A stretch of DNA of 25,549 nucleotides from Pelargonium nanum (GCA_036897485.1 JAYMTF010001188.1:1-25549); one strand, 5' to 3'. Shown: positions 8,351 through 19,680, counted from the stretch's first letter. Numbers and translations are program-made. The notes: generated from the letters alone by a model not told the origin.

Positions 8351-10571
8351 TTATGAAGTGTGACCATCTTCTGCAGCAGCAGCTTCAAAGGTCTCGCCGG
8401 CGACAAGTTCTGGAACTTCATCATCGTCATCGTCTACCTGAGGTGCTGCACCTGCATTCGGTGCTTGCTTCTGGAACTGCTCAGCGAGCTTCCTTAGGTT
8501 GTCCAAGTTGTCGGGGCCTGAATTATAGAACCCGAAAAAACATTAGTGGTGTGTAGCTTCTACATAACCTACCAAAATATTTCATAACAGCAACCAAATC
8601 GCTTCACAAAACAAGATAGGGTAGAGCTGGCAGTTCAGGTTTCGGGTCCTGATTGGATAGGCCTAACCCGACCCTGACTCAGATGAGGTGTGGGTACCTG
8701 TGGGTCAGGTGGCGGGTTTCACGTACAAAATGTGTGAATATGAGCACTTTGCCCAACCTGGAGTGCATATGCCAGCTCTAAGAGTGAATTCAGTCCATGA
8801 ACCCCTTAAATCTATGTGGGTCCTAAAGGTAAAGGTACTTTTTGGAAAAGAAACATTTTTATTATTGAGAAATAGGAACAGCATTGACCTACGGTGCCAA
8901 GGTCATTAACTCTGGAAATATGGATACATATGCTAAGAATATAGTAGCAAAAAATAAACATGACACACAAGAAAACAAGTCAGATGTAAGAACATAACAT
9001 ACCCAGCTGGTTGATGATTCCAGGGAGAATATCTTGCAATTCTTCAAAACAAAAAAGATATATTAGCTCTTGAATGAAACTGATGAATAAAGTAAATGCG
9101 CCAACAAGCGTGCCTCAAATGATCCATGAGAATGTGGGGTTTTTTTTGTGTGTATACGTGTTATATTCTCAATTTAAGAGCAAAGCTACTGTAAGCCTTA
9201 AATCAATATCCCAAACCAAAAAACCGAAAACATATACACTAGGAAACTGACCATTATTGGATGAAGAGAATAGTGACTGCCCAAAACCAGAAGAGATTAA
9301 GAGAAGACACACTAACTAGACCACTTAACATAGACTCAACAAGAGACATGCCTCAAATGATTCTCAACTTGTGTAGTTCAAATGAATATCCCAAACCAAA
9401 TTACCAAAAATAATGATACAAGCTGCCCATCATTGGATATATTCTTATAGAGAATCCAATAATAAAAAATCGGAAGGCACTCTAGCATCAATACCAGAGA
9501 ATATAGAGCTTACAATCACCCAAAACTATTATCGTATTCCCTAAGAGGATTGATGCACAGAACCCAAAATGAATATATGAATGTATTGTTACCCTGACAA
9601 TAATGTTAAGACCGAATCAAGAGATAAGCACTGGACTACGTGTCAGGCAGATAATCTCACAAGTAAAATGTACTAACTAATAGAGAAAGAGGCAAAAAGA
9701 ATGTATACTTTTAGTTTGAGGAGAACCGCTAACCACCCAAGTATTGGCAGCAATGGATGCTTGAACTGCAACACCGAACAAAAGCAAGTTAGTATGAATT
9801 TTCCCAAGATCAAAAGATTAAGAATTCTTGAAAAAAATATTCATATACACGTTAAAGAGTCATTTTGGTTAGTTTATAGACCTTTTGGATTTAAAAACTG
9901 GATAACGACATCATCCTTGAAAATATTCACTTCTTCAATAGCGGGGATGGTGTTGACTCCAATTCTCTTCAAGGTGCTCTGAAGTCTTTTATCATCTGTG
10001 GTAGTGGTCTTGTGAACAGCCTTCTTCTTTCTGAATGTAGAAATCATAGAACACAATGAGCCAAATTAAATAATTATTAAAAAAAGTAAACACAAATAAC
10101 CATTTCAAACCCTAATATTAAACAAACATTCATTTCACTTTGTTCCTTGTTCTAGCTAAGGATTGGAATGCTGATGCCTGTGTATCCAACTCTCTGGAAT
10201 ATCATTCCATCAAACCTAGTCAATTTCATTGCTAACTATGCACAAATCATGAACCACAGCATAGTGAGGCATCTCCTTCAAACCCGAGATTGAAACTCCA
10301 ATAATGTCTACCATCAAACAGACATCTATACAAATTATATATGTACCAAAAACTAAGATAAACAGCCAATTTCAATACTATAATTTGGTTATAATATGCC
10401 GAGAAAAACAATTTATTCAGTAATTTAAAAAAAAACATAATGATTTCACTTCCTATTCAACAGCTATAACAAAAGAGCTCAAAAGCAGGACAGAGTGATA
10501 AACCTTCTCACACTACCCTTCCCACCGGTACGAACGGCAGTAGCCATCTTCATGAGCTTCTCTCTATCCAT
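8351..10571 (-). CDS. BTF3: BTF3, nascent polypeptide-associated complex beta subunit, 159 aa, five coding exons
   Basis: Coding exons are 10571-10504, 10030-9882, 9765-9709, 9041-9003 and 8517-8351; all phases close to 160 codons. The protein starts [20 protein letters not shown], followed by RRKKK at 22-26, the basic ribosome-binding motif of beta-NAC. The NAC dimerisation domain covers about residues 38-100 ([60 protein letters not shown]). It ends in an acidic tail with [27 protein letters not shown]. It pairs with alpha-NAC at the ribosome exit tunnel and shields emerging chains in the cytosol. Length and motifs match plant BTF3 throughout. The start codon is the first triplet after a leader-intron acceptor (GTGTAG^ATGG). 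Confidence 0.97.
8622..8780. mobile_element. Complete 159-bp hAT-like MITE in the last intron of BTF3
   Basis: Perfect 11-bp terminal inverted repeats TAGAGCTGGCA (8622-8632) and TGCCAGCTCTA (8770-8780) enclose a GGGTCAGG/CCTAACCCG-rich interior with no coding capacity. The terminal sequence is hAT-like. The 8-base flanks (AGATAGGG and AGAGTGAA) match only in part, so the target duplication is either decayed or absent. Confidence 0.75.
9042..9708 (-). other. BTF3 third coding intron, with an internal divergent duplication
   Basis: Two landmarks recur in the same order: TGCCTCAAATGAT at 9111-9123 and 9349-9361, and AATATCCCAAACCAAA at 9205-9220 and 9385-9400. Each pair is followed by a similar ATTGGAT-containing stretch, so the intron contains an old direct duplication. 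No gene lies inside. Confidence 0.6.
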
Positions 10572-11552
10572 CTACACAATGAAATATAATGAATTAGAAA
10601 AAAGGACATACCACAAAAACTAAACAATAACCATAGACACAAAAACCTGAAACTCAAATAACATAATGATAAAATAGAAAGGAATAGGACCTTCATATAC
10701 ATAAATCAACATATTTGGACAAACCCCCTTAGCACTAATGACATATAATTGAGGGGAAAAAATAACATAATAAAAAACCTCATCACTAACTACCATCAGT
10801 TCAGCAACCAAAGCTCCATTAAATTAAAGCTTCAAAAACCATTTCCCATTAAAAAACAAAAACTCAATTGAATTCTAATGTAAATTTCAACTGGACAACA
10901 ATAAAACTGGCAGCAGCATATAATCTAGTAAAGCTAAAATTGGATTAGAAAAACCAATCATTATCCACCATCAGTAAACCTAAGTAGATAACACTTAGAA
11001 ACTATTTTCAACTAACAAAACCCCATTGATTTAAAGCTTCGAGCACCATTTCACATAAAAATTACTTGACAAATCAAGTAAGATATTGGTAATTATAATA
11101 GTTTCTTACAACCTTCAGACACATAGATCAACAAAATTGGACAATAAAACCCCCAAAACCCTAACACAAATGACAATCAATTGAGGAGGAAAGCAAAAAC
11201 CAATCACTACCTACCCTCAGTAAACCTAAGTAGATAGCAAACCTCCATTGATTTGAAGCTTCGAACACCATTTCACATATATAAAAAATACTATACAAAT
11301 CAAGTAAAGATATTGTTTATCATAGTTTTTTTACAAAATTGGATAAGAATACCTCCAAAACCCTAACACTAACGATAATCAATCGAGGAGAATAAAAAAA
11401 CATGCAATAACAATATTTTTTTTAAACAATCAGTAAACCTAAGTAAAAAACACTAGAAAGCCAGTTTCAGCTAACGAATCTCCATTAAATTAAAGCTTCG
11501 AACGCCATTTCACACAAAAATTCTCGACAAATCTGAGGGAAATAATAGAACC
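10572..11552 (-). other. BTF3 leader intron (5'UTR intron, about 980 bp)
   Basis: The acceptor GTGTAG ends exactly at the start codon. The likely donor is CCAAAG^GTTCTA at 11551-11550, next to the CT-rich leader exon. The intron is occupied largely by a degenerate tandem array (about 10723-11530). Leader introns in this position are common in highly expressed plant translation genes and often raise expression; that role here is inference. Confidence 0.65.
10723..11530. repeat. Four-copy degenerate tandem array inside the BTF3 leader intron
   Basis: The core AAAGCTTC (GAAGCTTC in copy 3), preceded by CCATTRAWTT and followed by RAACRCCATTTC, occurs at 10826-10833, 11033-11040, 11255-11262 and 11492-11499. 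The spacings are 207, 222 and 237 bases. CAGTAAACCTAAGTA precedes copies 2-4, and CCCTAACACWAAYGAYAATC recurs near 11155 and 11362. The rightmost unit runs up to the leader-exon boundary. Confidence 0.8.
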
Positions 11553-11686
11553 TTTGGATGATTCTGAGTCGTTCAAGTGAAGAAAAAAATTTGCAGAGAG
11601 CGAAACGGTCGGAGGCGCCGCTTCACTGCTGAGTCGAGAGAGACGATAGTGAATGAATGAGGTGTGCCCTTTTCTTGGAACGCAGA

Positions 11687-11693
11687 TTATATA
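11687..11693 (-). promoter_or_regulatory. TATA box of BTF3
   Basis: TATATAA on the minus strand lies about 30 bases upstream of a sequence rich in CACTC/CGTCTC. This places the transcription start near 11655-11660 and the non-coding exon at about 11552-11658. Confidence 0.6.
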
Positions 11694-11699
11694 TTTTGG

Positions 11700-12927
11700 C
11701 ACAAGAGTCCTTCTATTTCTACAATATTATATTTTTGCCTCTGAATTGTTTCTCTTCGTCCAATCTGGGTTGGACTGGACCGAAAATGAACCGGGCCGGA
11801 CCAACTCGGACCGAATGATATCGGTGTTTTTAGTATAATATTGTTTTTAAATGATTTTTAGTACAATATATTTCATTATTGTCTGTATTGCCCTTGGAAC
11901 AAATATAACGGGTTTGATTTTCGGTCCTCGTTCATGTTGGTTCCGATTAGGTATTGATTGATAATGTCCATCCCTCCATTTAATTCGATATCAGTCATTT
12001 ATATTTTGAGGGGTAGTTTTGATTCGTTCTTGATTATCTCTCATATCACACCATGGATAGTCTGCGATCATGGGTCATCCTAGCCTGATTTTCCTTACTA
12101 ACGTTATTGGGCAGGGCAGTTGTGGGCCTTGTGGCCAATGTTCTTTAGCCTTAATCTTTGATGATCGTCTTAATTGACCCGTTTTTCATACCTCTTAGTC
12201 TAATTATACTTTACAAACAACATTATGAATTCTTTCAGAAACCATGTACAATCTGAATTAATTGTTATAGGCTCGAGCTCGACTTGGCTTGACTCGGGAG
12301 CTGAACATGATTGGGGTCAAACCACTTTCAGAGCTTACATATCAGCTACCCATTGAAGTTCTAGCTCTGCAATCTATTACATAGTAGAGTTTAAACCTAA
12401 TTTTACGAGCTCTCGTATGAGCTCAAATTAAGATTTAATCCAAGTAAAATTAAATTAGTCCGGATCAAATTTGAATCAATTCAGACTGAATTGAAAATTA
12501 AAATTTCCAAATATATAAATTGTAATCGATCCCATTTTCCCAAGAGTTCAAACACTTCTTAATGAAAAAATTGTTCTAAACAGTAGAAAAAGCACCCTAC
12601 AAATAAACGACGTAGTTTTGCTTTGCAATATAGCAGTCGAGAACAGCTCATACAATATTCAACATCTACTGAGATTTTCTGATTGACATAATTAATATCT
12701 TTACCAATACAAGTCAATTCACATGATGAACTAAATAGTGAAAACAAGTAGAAATACGACGTAGTTTTATAAAATAATTTAGCCTAAACATGGAATGATG
12801 ATACAGGAACTATGCCATCAACACCAAATGAAGCAAGATCTTATATGTAAATGATGCAGTTCACCAGATATATATAGATACATACTTAACGAGGACGTGC
12901 GATAGTAGAGGCGAGTCTGGCGAGGCC
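11700..12927. other. Intergenic region upstream of BTF3 and downstream of ARF8
   Basis: The left part is BTF3 promoter DNA. GACCGAAAATGAACCGGGCC-type sequence around 11775-11820 and GGCTCGAGCTCGACTTGGCT at about 12271-12290 look like short ends or interiors of hAT-type repeats. The right part (about 12560-12927) should be ARF8 3' untranslated sequence. No coding region was recognised. Confidence 0.5.
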
Positions 12928-15900
12928 TCAGTACTCGAGCGAGCCGAGAGAGGGCAACCCCGGGACATGGTCTCGAGTGGCATTGCCACTGTTTTTCATT
13001 CCCTGACTTGTGTTCGGGCTGTAGGGTTCGATCTCTTGCTCCCCCATTTTCTGCACATCCTCAGGGGAGAGTATCTTGATATACCAGACGTTATTCACAA
13101 ACGCCCTGCACGAGAGATTCTACATGGTAAGTCTACAGGAAGTCGATATAGTAGCTACATGATGTTTACGGGCAATTTGGACCGGAATCCACATGTAGTG
13201 GCAATTCGGGTTTAAGTTGAAAAGACCTAACCCGAACATGAAAGAGTTCAGACTGTGTTTACATAAAAAACTTGGGTAAGTGCAGGTTTGCCCACCCCGA
13301 GCTTAACCTTTTGCAATAGTAAACCCAACCCGACTTGAAGATTAAACAGGTTGATTTTATGCAACCCGAACCTGCAAAAATGCGACTCAAATTTCGGGTT
13401 CAAATCGTCAGCTTTACACACATACACCCGTAACCTGCATGTTTGCAAGTTAGATGGGCCGGTTTATTTTCCTTTCGGGTCGGTTTTACAAAGGAAAAGT
13501 TATAGATAGGTTCAGGCAACCCGCATTTTGTGTGTAAAACTCACAAACCGACCCCGAACCACAACCTGAAACTCGCACCACTTGAGGGTCGGGGTTGAAT
13601 TGGGTATTCTACCACCCGAACTTTAGACTCAAATTGTCAGGTGTATTTGGATCCTTTTGAAATGGGAAATTTTCTCATATCGAGAAATTCGAAAAACTAC
13701 GTGAAAACGACATGTAAGTAGGCAATTTCTTATTGTTATAAAAACTTACTCCCATGGGTCGTCTCCAAGGAGAAGCACATCATTCTCCCTGTCAACGAAT
13801 ACAAGCTGCCAGCCTGATCTTAGAGGGTTTTCTAATTTTCCCTCGATCCCAAACATCTGTGCCAGCTTTTCTCGCAGCTCGTGGTAGCTGCTAAACTGGC
13901 TGATGTCCAGTGAGCGCCCAACGGACCCAGATTTGTAGACCTGTCAAGACATGATATCGTCATATACTCGAAACCATTAACCAATAATGCATACGAGTGT
14001 TAAGGGATAGATCCTGGTTGCAGCTCGCACCTTCACAAATTCCCTTGATGGAGTTGATGGGTCAAGGTGCCCATCGCCATGCAACATGTCAGGAGAGTCT
14101 TGCATGAAACCATACAACGAGCTCTGAAGCCCGGAATCCCCTAATGGAATTGAGGACACGTCAGCATCAAGTGAAGTAGTAAAACCGGGCACAGTGGTAG
14201 GGACTAGGAGTCCAGACGAGTCAATGTTGACACCAAAAAGAGTGGAGTTGTGGATGTCTGAGCTACAATTTTGTGGTTCCACGGTAGCGTCTTTTCTCGA
14301 GTATGGTGATAGTGACATGGAGTTGGTGAAAGCATGGACCTCGGATTGCGCATACTTTGAGTTAGGGTTAGGGGTCCATGTTTGCTGGTTTAACTGTTCG
14401 CTTAACATGGAGTCACCGGTCCTGGAGAAGTTTAAACCGCTTTTGTTCCCTTCCGAGCACTGTGAGCTCATGAAATTCTGCATCGGAGTGATAGATGAAG
14501 AGAATTTTGTGCCGGAATCCATGAATTCCGGCCTTGAAAAAGATGGAGAAGGCAAATTTGACTGTTGCCTCTGCTGGATCTGATCACCTTGCATCTGAAG
14601 CGCATCTTGATACGCATGCGGCTGTTTTTGAACTTGTTCCTCGGACTGATTATTGAGTTGTTGCTGGAGAAGGTGCCTTGGGAGGTTTTCGGATAAGAAT
14701 TGGGTTTGAATAGTCGGAGACATCTGTTGTTGTTGCTGCAGTTGCAAAAGAGGATTCTGGATAGTTGACTGTTGAAGATATTGTGACGGCTGCTGAAACT
14801 GCATAAACTGCTGTCTTAGAGGATCTCCACTTCCAACATTCTGCAAACTAGCCGACAACATGGCTTGGTACTGCTGACTATGATCATTCCCGAGCAACGT
14901 AGGGTCCAGTCTCTGCTGCATCCAGGGAAATGTCCCAACCGATTGAAAATTCAATGAGTGAAGACCTTGCTCTCCGACGCCACCCCTTAGCCACATCAAA
15001 CTATTTGCTGCTTCATCTCTAGTATCTGTACCAAGACCATGTGAGAGAATATTCAGGACCAGCTAAGGAATATTTTTACACAAACACACACGATGAATAA
15101 CAGGGAATCTAAATAAGGATCAGAAAGGTATGTAAGAAAATATTCACTTTTACCTTTACTCGATCAAGTGCACTAGCCTAAAAGGTTCACGTACTATTAA
15201 AACAATAGTAAACTGAGATGAAGCAATCAAGCAAGGAAGAGAACCAAATTGTTATTGCACATAAAACATAAATGCTATGGAAAAAGATGTGCATATTTCC
15301 AAGAATGCTCATTTCAGAGTCATTCTCATGACCAGAAAATCTTAAACCAAACATGAACAATGAGAATCTCATTCTAATTCCCATTTTTGAACTCCGATCA
15401 GGAACAAAAATTCCAATCCAAGCGCTACCTGATTTACAAAACAAAGCATAGTTATGAGTGACCTATACATGTTATTAGTCATTTCAAGGGTACCTACATC
15501 TTTCTTGGCAAACAAATTCCCTATCAAATTCTGAATGCATATGTGGCAAATCCTTCTCTCACTTATTTGGCATATATAATAAAGCCGTACCAAGAGAAAA
15601 TAAGCATAGACACTAAAAGGAAGTGAAGTTCTGACAAGACTCTTTCAAACCGTAGGGCGGTTGTGAATATATGAGTGAATATGGAAACTAGGAAAAATAC
15701 CAATCAAGTGACAAATGTGTACATAAATGTTATTTTCACTAAACTTGAGTTGACTGAGATAAGCATATTTACACTTAAAATTATTAGTGAACCAATCTAA
15801 GAAACAAACACACACACTGTACCAAGCAAAGATGAGACTCCTGGATGCCACGGACGTTTCATTCGAAGAGGAAACAGCGATGGATACATGGGGAAAGTTG

Positions 15901-18900
15901 TTAGCGGTTCAATTTCCCACAGTGACACCCTTGGCTGCCTCTCACCTGCTGTTGACTCATCCCAACCAACCTACATGTTGTAGAGGAGGAAAGACGAGTG
16001 TTAGGCAAAATAAAATTGCTTCTAACTAATAGAGTAATATTATCAGATAAAGAAGGAACAATTTCAATGCAACTAGTTTAAAGACACGAAGTAAGAGCAC
16101 TTTGGGGAGGTGAGGAATGCATAAGAGATGAATTACAATGTTCAAGGAACAATTTGTGACAGTGATAGATTATTTATGGTTCAATGGACACCATGATTTT
16201 GGACCATATTTGAAACTGTAATTTTCTATAGATGATTTATGGCTAATGTGAATTTGGAAATTATATTTAGATATGCCAGAAACTCATTAACAGAAAAAAA
16301 TACACAAACGAATTTAGACATTAGTCCAAAACAGCAGACAAAACCAAAATGTTTGGTTTGGTATTTGATTACCAAAAGTTTTGGTTTGATATATATGTTG
16401 GTTTGCATTTGAACCGCAAATTAGACTATAGCCCTACAATTAAGAGTGCTTATGTTAATGGATATCACCTAAGAACGTCATAGTTGTGTAAAGATCATCT
16501 TGTGGGGATATGAATTATGAACAAAAGAGTGCCTATGCTTTATAAAAATGAAATATAAGCAGTTTTTACCTTGACAGATCGCCAGTGAGAATTTGGCCAT
16601 CGTGCAGGATCCATATCACTTATGCCAGTTATTGTACCCATGTACCTGGACAACATAAACATTCAACATATAATACACACATATGTGGGACTACAGTGCT
16701 ACATAGAGGGAGCAGTCTCTTGGTGTCATCATAATGAAGGGAAAGAAACAAGCATCTGGACTGCAACTTCTTCGACCCCAAACTATAACAAACAAATACC
16801 GATTCCATTTTATTGACTGAAATTACAGTGTGACACATTGTAATTTCCATGTCCCAAAAGGTAGTACAAGCACATGTCACCTGATTCTCAGTGCCATAAG
16901 AATGCAGGGAACAGAACCCCTGGATTATGAATGAATTTGCACTACCATATTACTTGATTCCATCCACAACCAATCAATAGTTAGTAGAGGTAATGGCTCT
17001 AGAATACATGATTCAATGCCCTGATGTCAATAGATTATGAATGAATTTACATTGTATGCATGATTCAATGCCCTGATATCATCAAACCATCTCTACTATA
17101 TAGACTTTATCATAAATACATACTTCAACAGGAATGAATAAAGTCAACAAATTATATAATAGATAAATAAGATTAAGAAAACAAACTTGGTACTGAACTA
17201 TGAACTACCATAATACCTCCGAACACTTGATTCTTCTGTCTCAAAGAGCATCCGGAAACGCATCCCTACTGAAACTCGTGTATGAAATGCTGCTTTGACA
17301 TATTTTGTAAGGGATATTACAAACTCAGATGGACTCGCTCTGTATGTAAAACACATTAGAAAGACTACAACGTACATGTTATGCAGACTTGGAGAGAGAA
17401 GAAAGAAAAGGATAAAAGAAACATTGGAGAATGTTATCACCTTGGATTGTAGAATATTGTAAAACAGCTATTAGTGGCAGCAGCATGAGCTGCAGCTGCA
17501 AGGAGTCCGATGTGCATGCTATCACTTGATAAAACAGAGGATGGCATCACAGTTTGTGGTCGAATAGCACGCCGAATTCCCAAAAGAAGCTGATTCTTTT
17601 CATTCCTACATCGATGCAGTCAAAATATAAGATAGTAACTAGAATACTCGTGAAGGAAATATAATTCAATCCAGGAATAATGTGAAAGTGAATACGTACC
17701 ATATGAAAAGAACAGAATCTCCAGCAACAAGCCTTTTGGCACTGACAAACACACTCCAGCCTGTAGTGAGAAGATGCCTTTTGGGCTGTCCTGTACAATA
17801 AAGAAAATACATGTCAGCTAGCTGTTCCGTAATGCTATATATTAGAAGCACACTGTGAAAAAAGAAAAAACAATATATTACAAATAGCTTTCCACTCACC
17901 TCGGAAAATGTGCCTAAACTTCCACTCAACATCGTGGAGATCCCTTGCAATAAGCTCCTGAGCCGGTGGTTGCTGTGAAAAATCCTGCAAAACCAAAAGG
18001 GTATGTTAACTTTCTATTTAAGTAGTTCCAAGCAACAAAACAGAAGAAAGAATCTACCAGCGGAGGAAAAACTTTCTCAGCAGCACGTCGAGGAACAGAG
18101 AATCCTCCGTGTGTACTCGTATCACTCGCAGTCAGCGTCTTGCAAAAATAGTTCGTGGGCTGCTTACTTGGAACCCCCAACTCCATAGGAAGAAAGGTAT
18201 CCTTTTGCTCTTGCTACAAGTAGCATAACGAAATGCAACATTTCAACATGCTTCCTAATAATCACCGGACGCCATTTAACTAGAGAAAATAAACCCCAGC
18301 AAATTTACCGGTGTCAGAGGCTGCAATGTCATTTGAGCATATACTTCATCTGTTTCAACATCAGCCTGAGAGTCCACAAACAATTATCTACTTTTAAATT
18401 TCAGATGGCTATCACAACAATCATAAAATAGCATTTGTAAATTACACCTATATTGTAGAACTCACATGCATTGTAACATTATGGAGTTGGCATATCAGCT
18501 GTGGTGGCAAGTTTGGGTAATTGGGTATGTGCCCATCAACCTCTTTGTTAGTTGTGGCAGCAACCTACAAGTTCATCCCATTCAAATTGCAATCACAATT
18601 TGCTAAAAGTACAAAATCCTACATAATTATGCAAGTAGCAATGTAACTTCAGAAACATAGATAAAAATCATAAAGAAATTAAAGAAGAAGCATTCATGAG
18701 CCAACCTGTTCGCTATGACCCTGAGGGAAGTAGACCACACGGCTCCCAACTGTAGGTAGGGACACAAGCGGTCCAGCGCAAGCATGCCATAGCTCTGAAT
18801 TCAAACACTTCTTTTCCCCTATAATTATCAATTAACTTATAAGTTTCCCCCAAACCAGAAAACAAATCAATCAAAATTCTATCAACAGTCATCATCTATT

Positions 18901-19595
18901 CAATGTAATGTTTCATGAATCCAACACATGCATAGATACATATATACAAATTCAAATTCAGCCAGTAACTGATGAAAATTCAGAAAAATATGAATATAAA
19001 AATGACACCGACAGGAAAAAGAAGCTTCATATCCAACATTTCTCAATACAAGTGAGCAACTTATATATAATTACACAACATATATCTCCCTAAAACCCTA
19101 GCTCTTAAACCACTCTAACTAAAAGTTATCACCAGTCACCATACATATTACATGCATGCATACACACTCATTCAAATTCAATCAGTAACTTGTAAAAATC
19201 CAGTAGAACTAAATCAAAATAGACTCAGATAGGAACAAAAAGTGGAGAATAGATACCATCATGACTCTGTGGATCCAATCCTGATGTTGAAAGCTTCATA
19301 TCCAACCTTTTTCTACAACTTATATATAATCACACAACATATATTTCCCTACAACCCAAGCTCTCACGCCACTCCCCCAAAACCAGAAAACAAATCGATC
19401 AAAATTTCATCACCTGTCACCATGTATTCAATGTAATGTTTCATAGATCCAACACATACATGCATACACATATACGCATTCAAATTCAATCAGTAACTGA
19501 TCAAAATTCAGAAAAAATGGCACGAAGAGGAGCGATAGTGAAAAATACATACCATCATGACTCTGCTGATCCAATCCTGATGTTGAAAGCTTCAT
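12928..19595 (-). CDS. ARF8: Auxin response factor 8-like transcription factor, 839 aa, 14 exons
   Basis: Exons: 19595-19553, 18818-18706, 18564-18466, 18365-18309, 18213-18058, 17984-17900, 17790-17700, 17605-17441, 17339-17217, 16645-16570, 15970-15823, 15025-14031, 13940-13750, 13105-12928. All junctions are GT-AG and the phases sum to 840 codons. The B3 DNA-binding domain (about 128-230) includes [20 protein letters not shown] and [20 protein letters not shown]; it binds TGTCNN auxin elements. The ARF ancillary domain ends in [13 protein letters not shown]. The middle region (about 390-710) is Gln-rich, as in activator ARFs. The PB1 domain (about 715-800) has Lys720 and the acidic [19 protein letters not shown] face for Aux/IAA and ARF pairing. 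[25 protein letters not shown] and [16 protein letters not shown] place it with ARF8 rather than ARF6. It is a miR167 target. Exon 1 is duplicated downstream (19257-19299). Confidence 0.97.
13106..13749 (-). other. Last intron of ARF8, mostly a repeat
   Basis: A 644-base intron between the two exons that share the PB1 domain. About 13196-13643 is CCCGAAC/GGGTT-rich repeat sequence. The intron is otherwise unremarkable. Confidence 0.75.
13196..13643. mobile_element. Nested hAT-like MITE sequence in the last ARF8 intron
   Basis: The left end TAGTGGCAATTCGGGTTTAA and right end AAATTGTCAGG (reverse CCTGACAATTT) are inverted and related to the 8622-8780 family. Oppositely oriented AACCCGAACC and GGTTCGGGT motifs fill the interior. 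A second internal end-like sequence (CAAATCGTCAGCTTT, about 13404-13418) suggests one copy inserted into another. No transposase frame is present. Confidence 0.55.
13801..13821 (-). promoter_or_regulatory. miR167 target site in ARF8 mRNA
   Basis: The minus strand has AGATCAGGCTGGCAGCTTGT, coding RSGWQLV in the PB1 exon. It pairs with mature miR167 (TGAAGCTGCCAGCATGATCT plus A) except at the flanking positions and one internal position. The same mismatch pattern is known for the conserved ARF6/ARF8 sites. miR167 lowers ARF6/ARF8 levels during flower and root development. That it acts in this species is inference from conservation. Confidence 0.88.
15026..15822 (-). other. ARF8 intron 11
   Basis: A 797-base intron with donor GCTTG^GTACAG and acceptor TACAG^ATACTAG. 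It is AT-rich; no repeat or embedded gene was recognised. Confidence 0.7.
15971..16569 (-). other. ARF8 intron 10 with a short GGTTTGG-rich relic
   Basis: A 599-base intron. About 16337-16425 has facing AACCAAAA and TTTTGGTTTG motifs, the kind of interior seen in decayed plant hAT repeats; similar sequence occurs at about 21395-21450. Nothing coding was seen. Confidence 0.45.
16646..17216 (-). other. ARF8 intron 9 with short direct repeats
   Basis: CATGATTCAATGCCCTGATRTCA occurs at 17007-17029 and 17059-17081. GATTATGAATGAATTTRCA occurs near 16923 and 17033. The intron therefore grew partly by small local duplications. Confidence 0.7.
18819..19552 (-). other. ARF8 first intron, holding the extra copies of exon 1
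   Basis: The donor is GATG^GTATGTATT and the acceptor AATTATAG^GGGAAAAG. The intron contains one complete and one truncated tandem copy of the exon-1 region. Confidence 0.85.
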
Positions 19596-19680
19596 CTCCA
19601 ACCTTTTTCTGCAACTTATTTATATTTATACAGCATATACCTCCCTTAAATCCTAGCTCTCAATCCACTCACTCGATCAC
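18843..19680. repeat. Three tandem copies of the ARF8 exon-1 region
   Basis: The AAGCTTCAT that marks the start codon on the minus strand occurs at 19022-19030 (copy A), 19291-19299 (B) and 19587-19595 (C), with spacings of 269 and 296 bases. Each copy carries the same order of blocks: a CCAGAAAACAAATC or CACCATRYATT block, TTCAAATTCARYCAGTAACT, the exon, ACAACTTATWTATAWT, and a CCTAGCTCT-like block. Copy A keeps the flanks but only the first nine exon bases. Confidence 0.9.
19257..19299 (-). CDS. Alternative or duplicate first coding exon of ARF8 (copy B)
   Basis: It reads [14 protein letters not shown] plus G, 43 nt, the same length and phase as the presumed main exon at 19553-19595 ([14 protein letters not shown]). 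A GT donor follows at 19256-19255, so it could join exon 2 in frame. It differs from the main copy by Gln10 to Pro and by loss of the donor +5 G (GTATC instead of GTATG), which would weaken splicing. Gln at this place agrees with the ARF8 sequence I recall, so this copy is probably the derived one. Use in mRNA is unproven. Confidence 0.5.

Noticed and set aside
11150-11370. AAACCCTAA motifs as interstitial telomere sequence
   Set aside because: The motifs are single, about 200 bases apart, and explained by the tandem array; there is no run of telomere units.
12967-13215. An 82-codon rightward frame
   Set aside because: It is antisense to the last ARF8 exon.
14194-14583. A 129-codon rightward frame
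   Set aside because: It is the reverse of ARF8 exon 12, whose Gln-rich coding strand leaves the other strand open.
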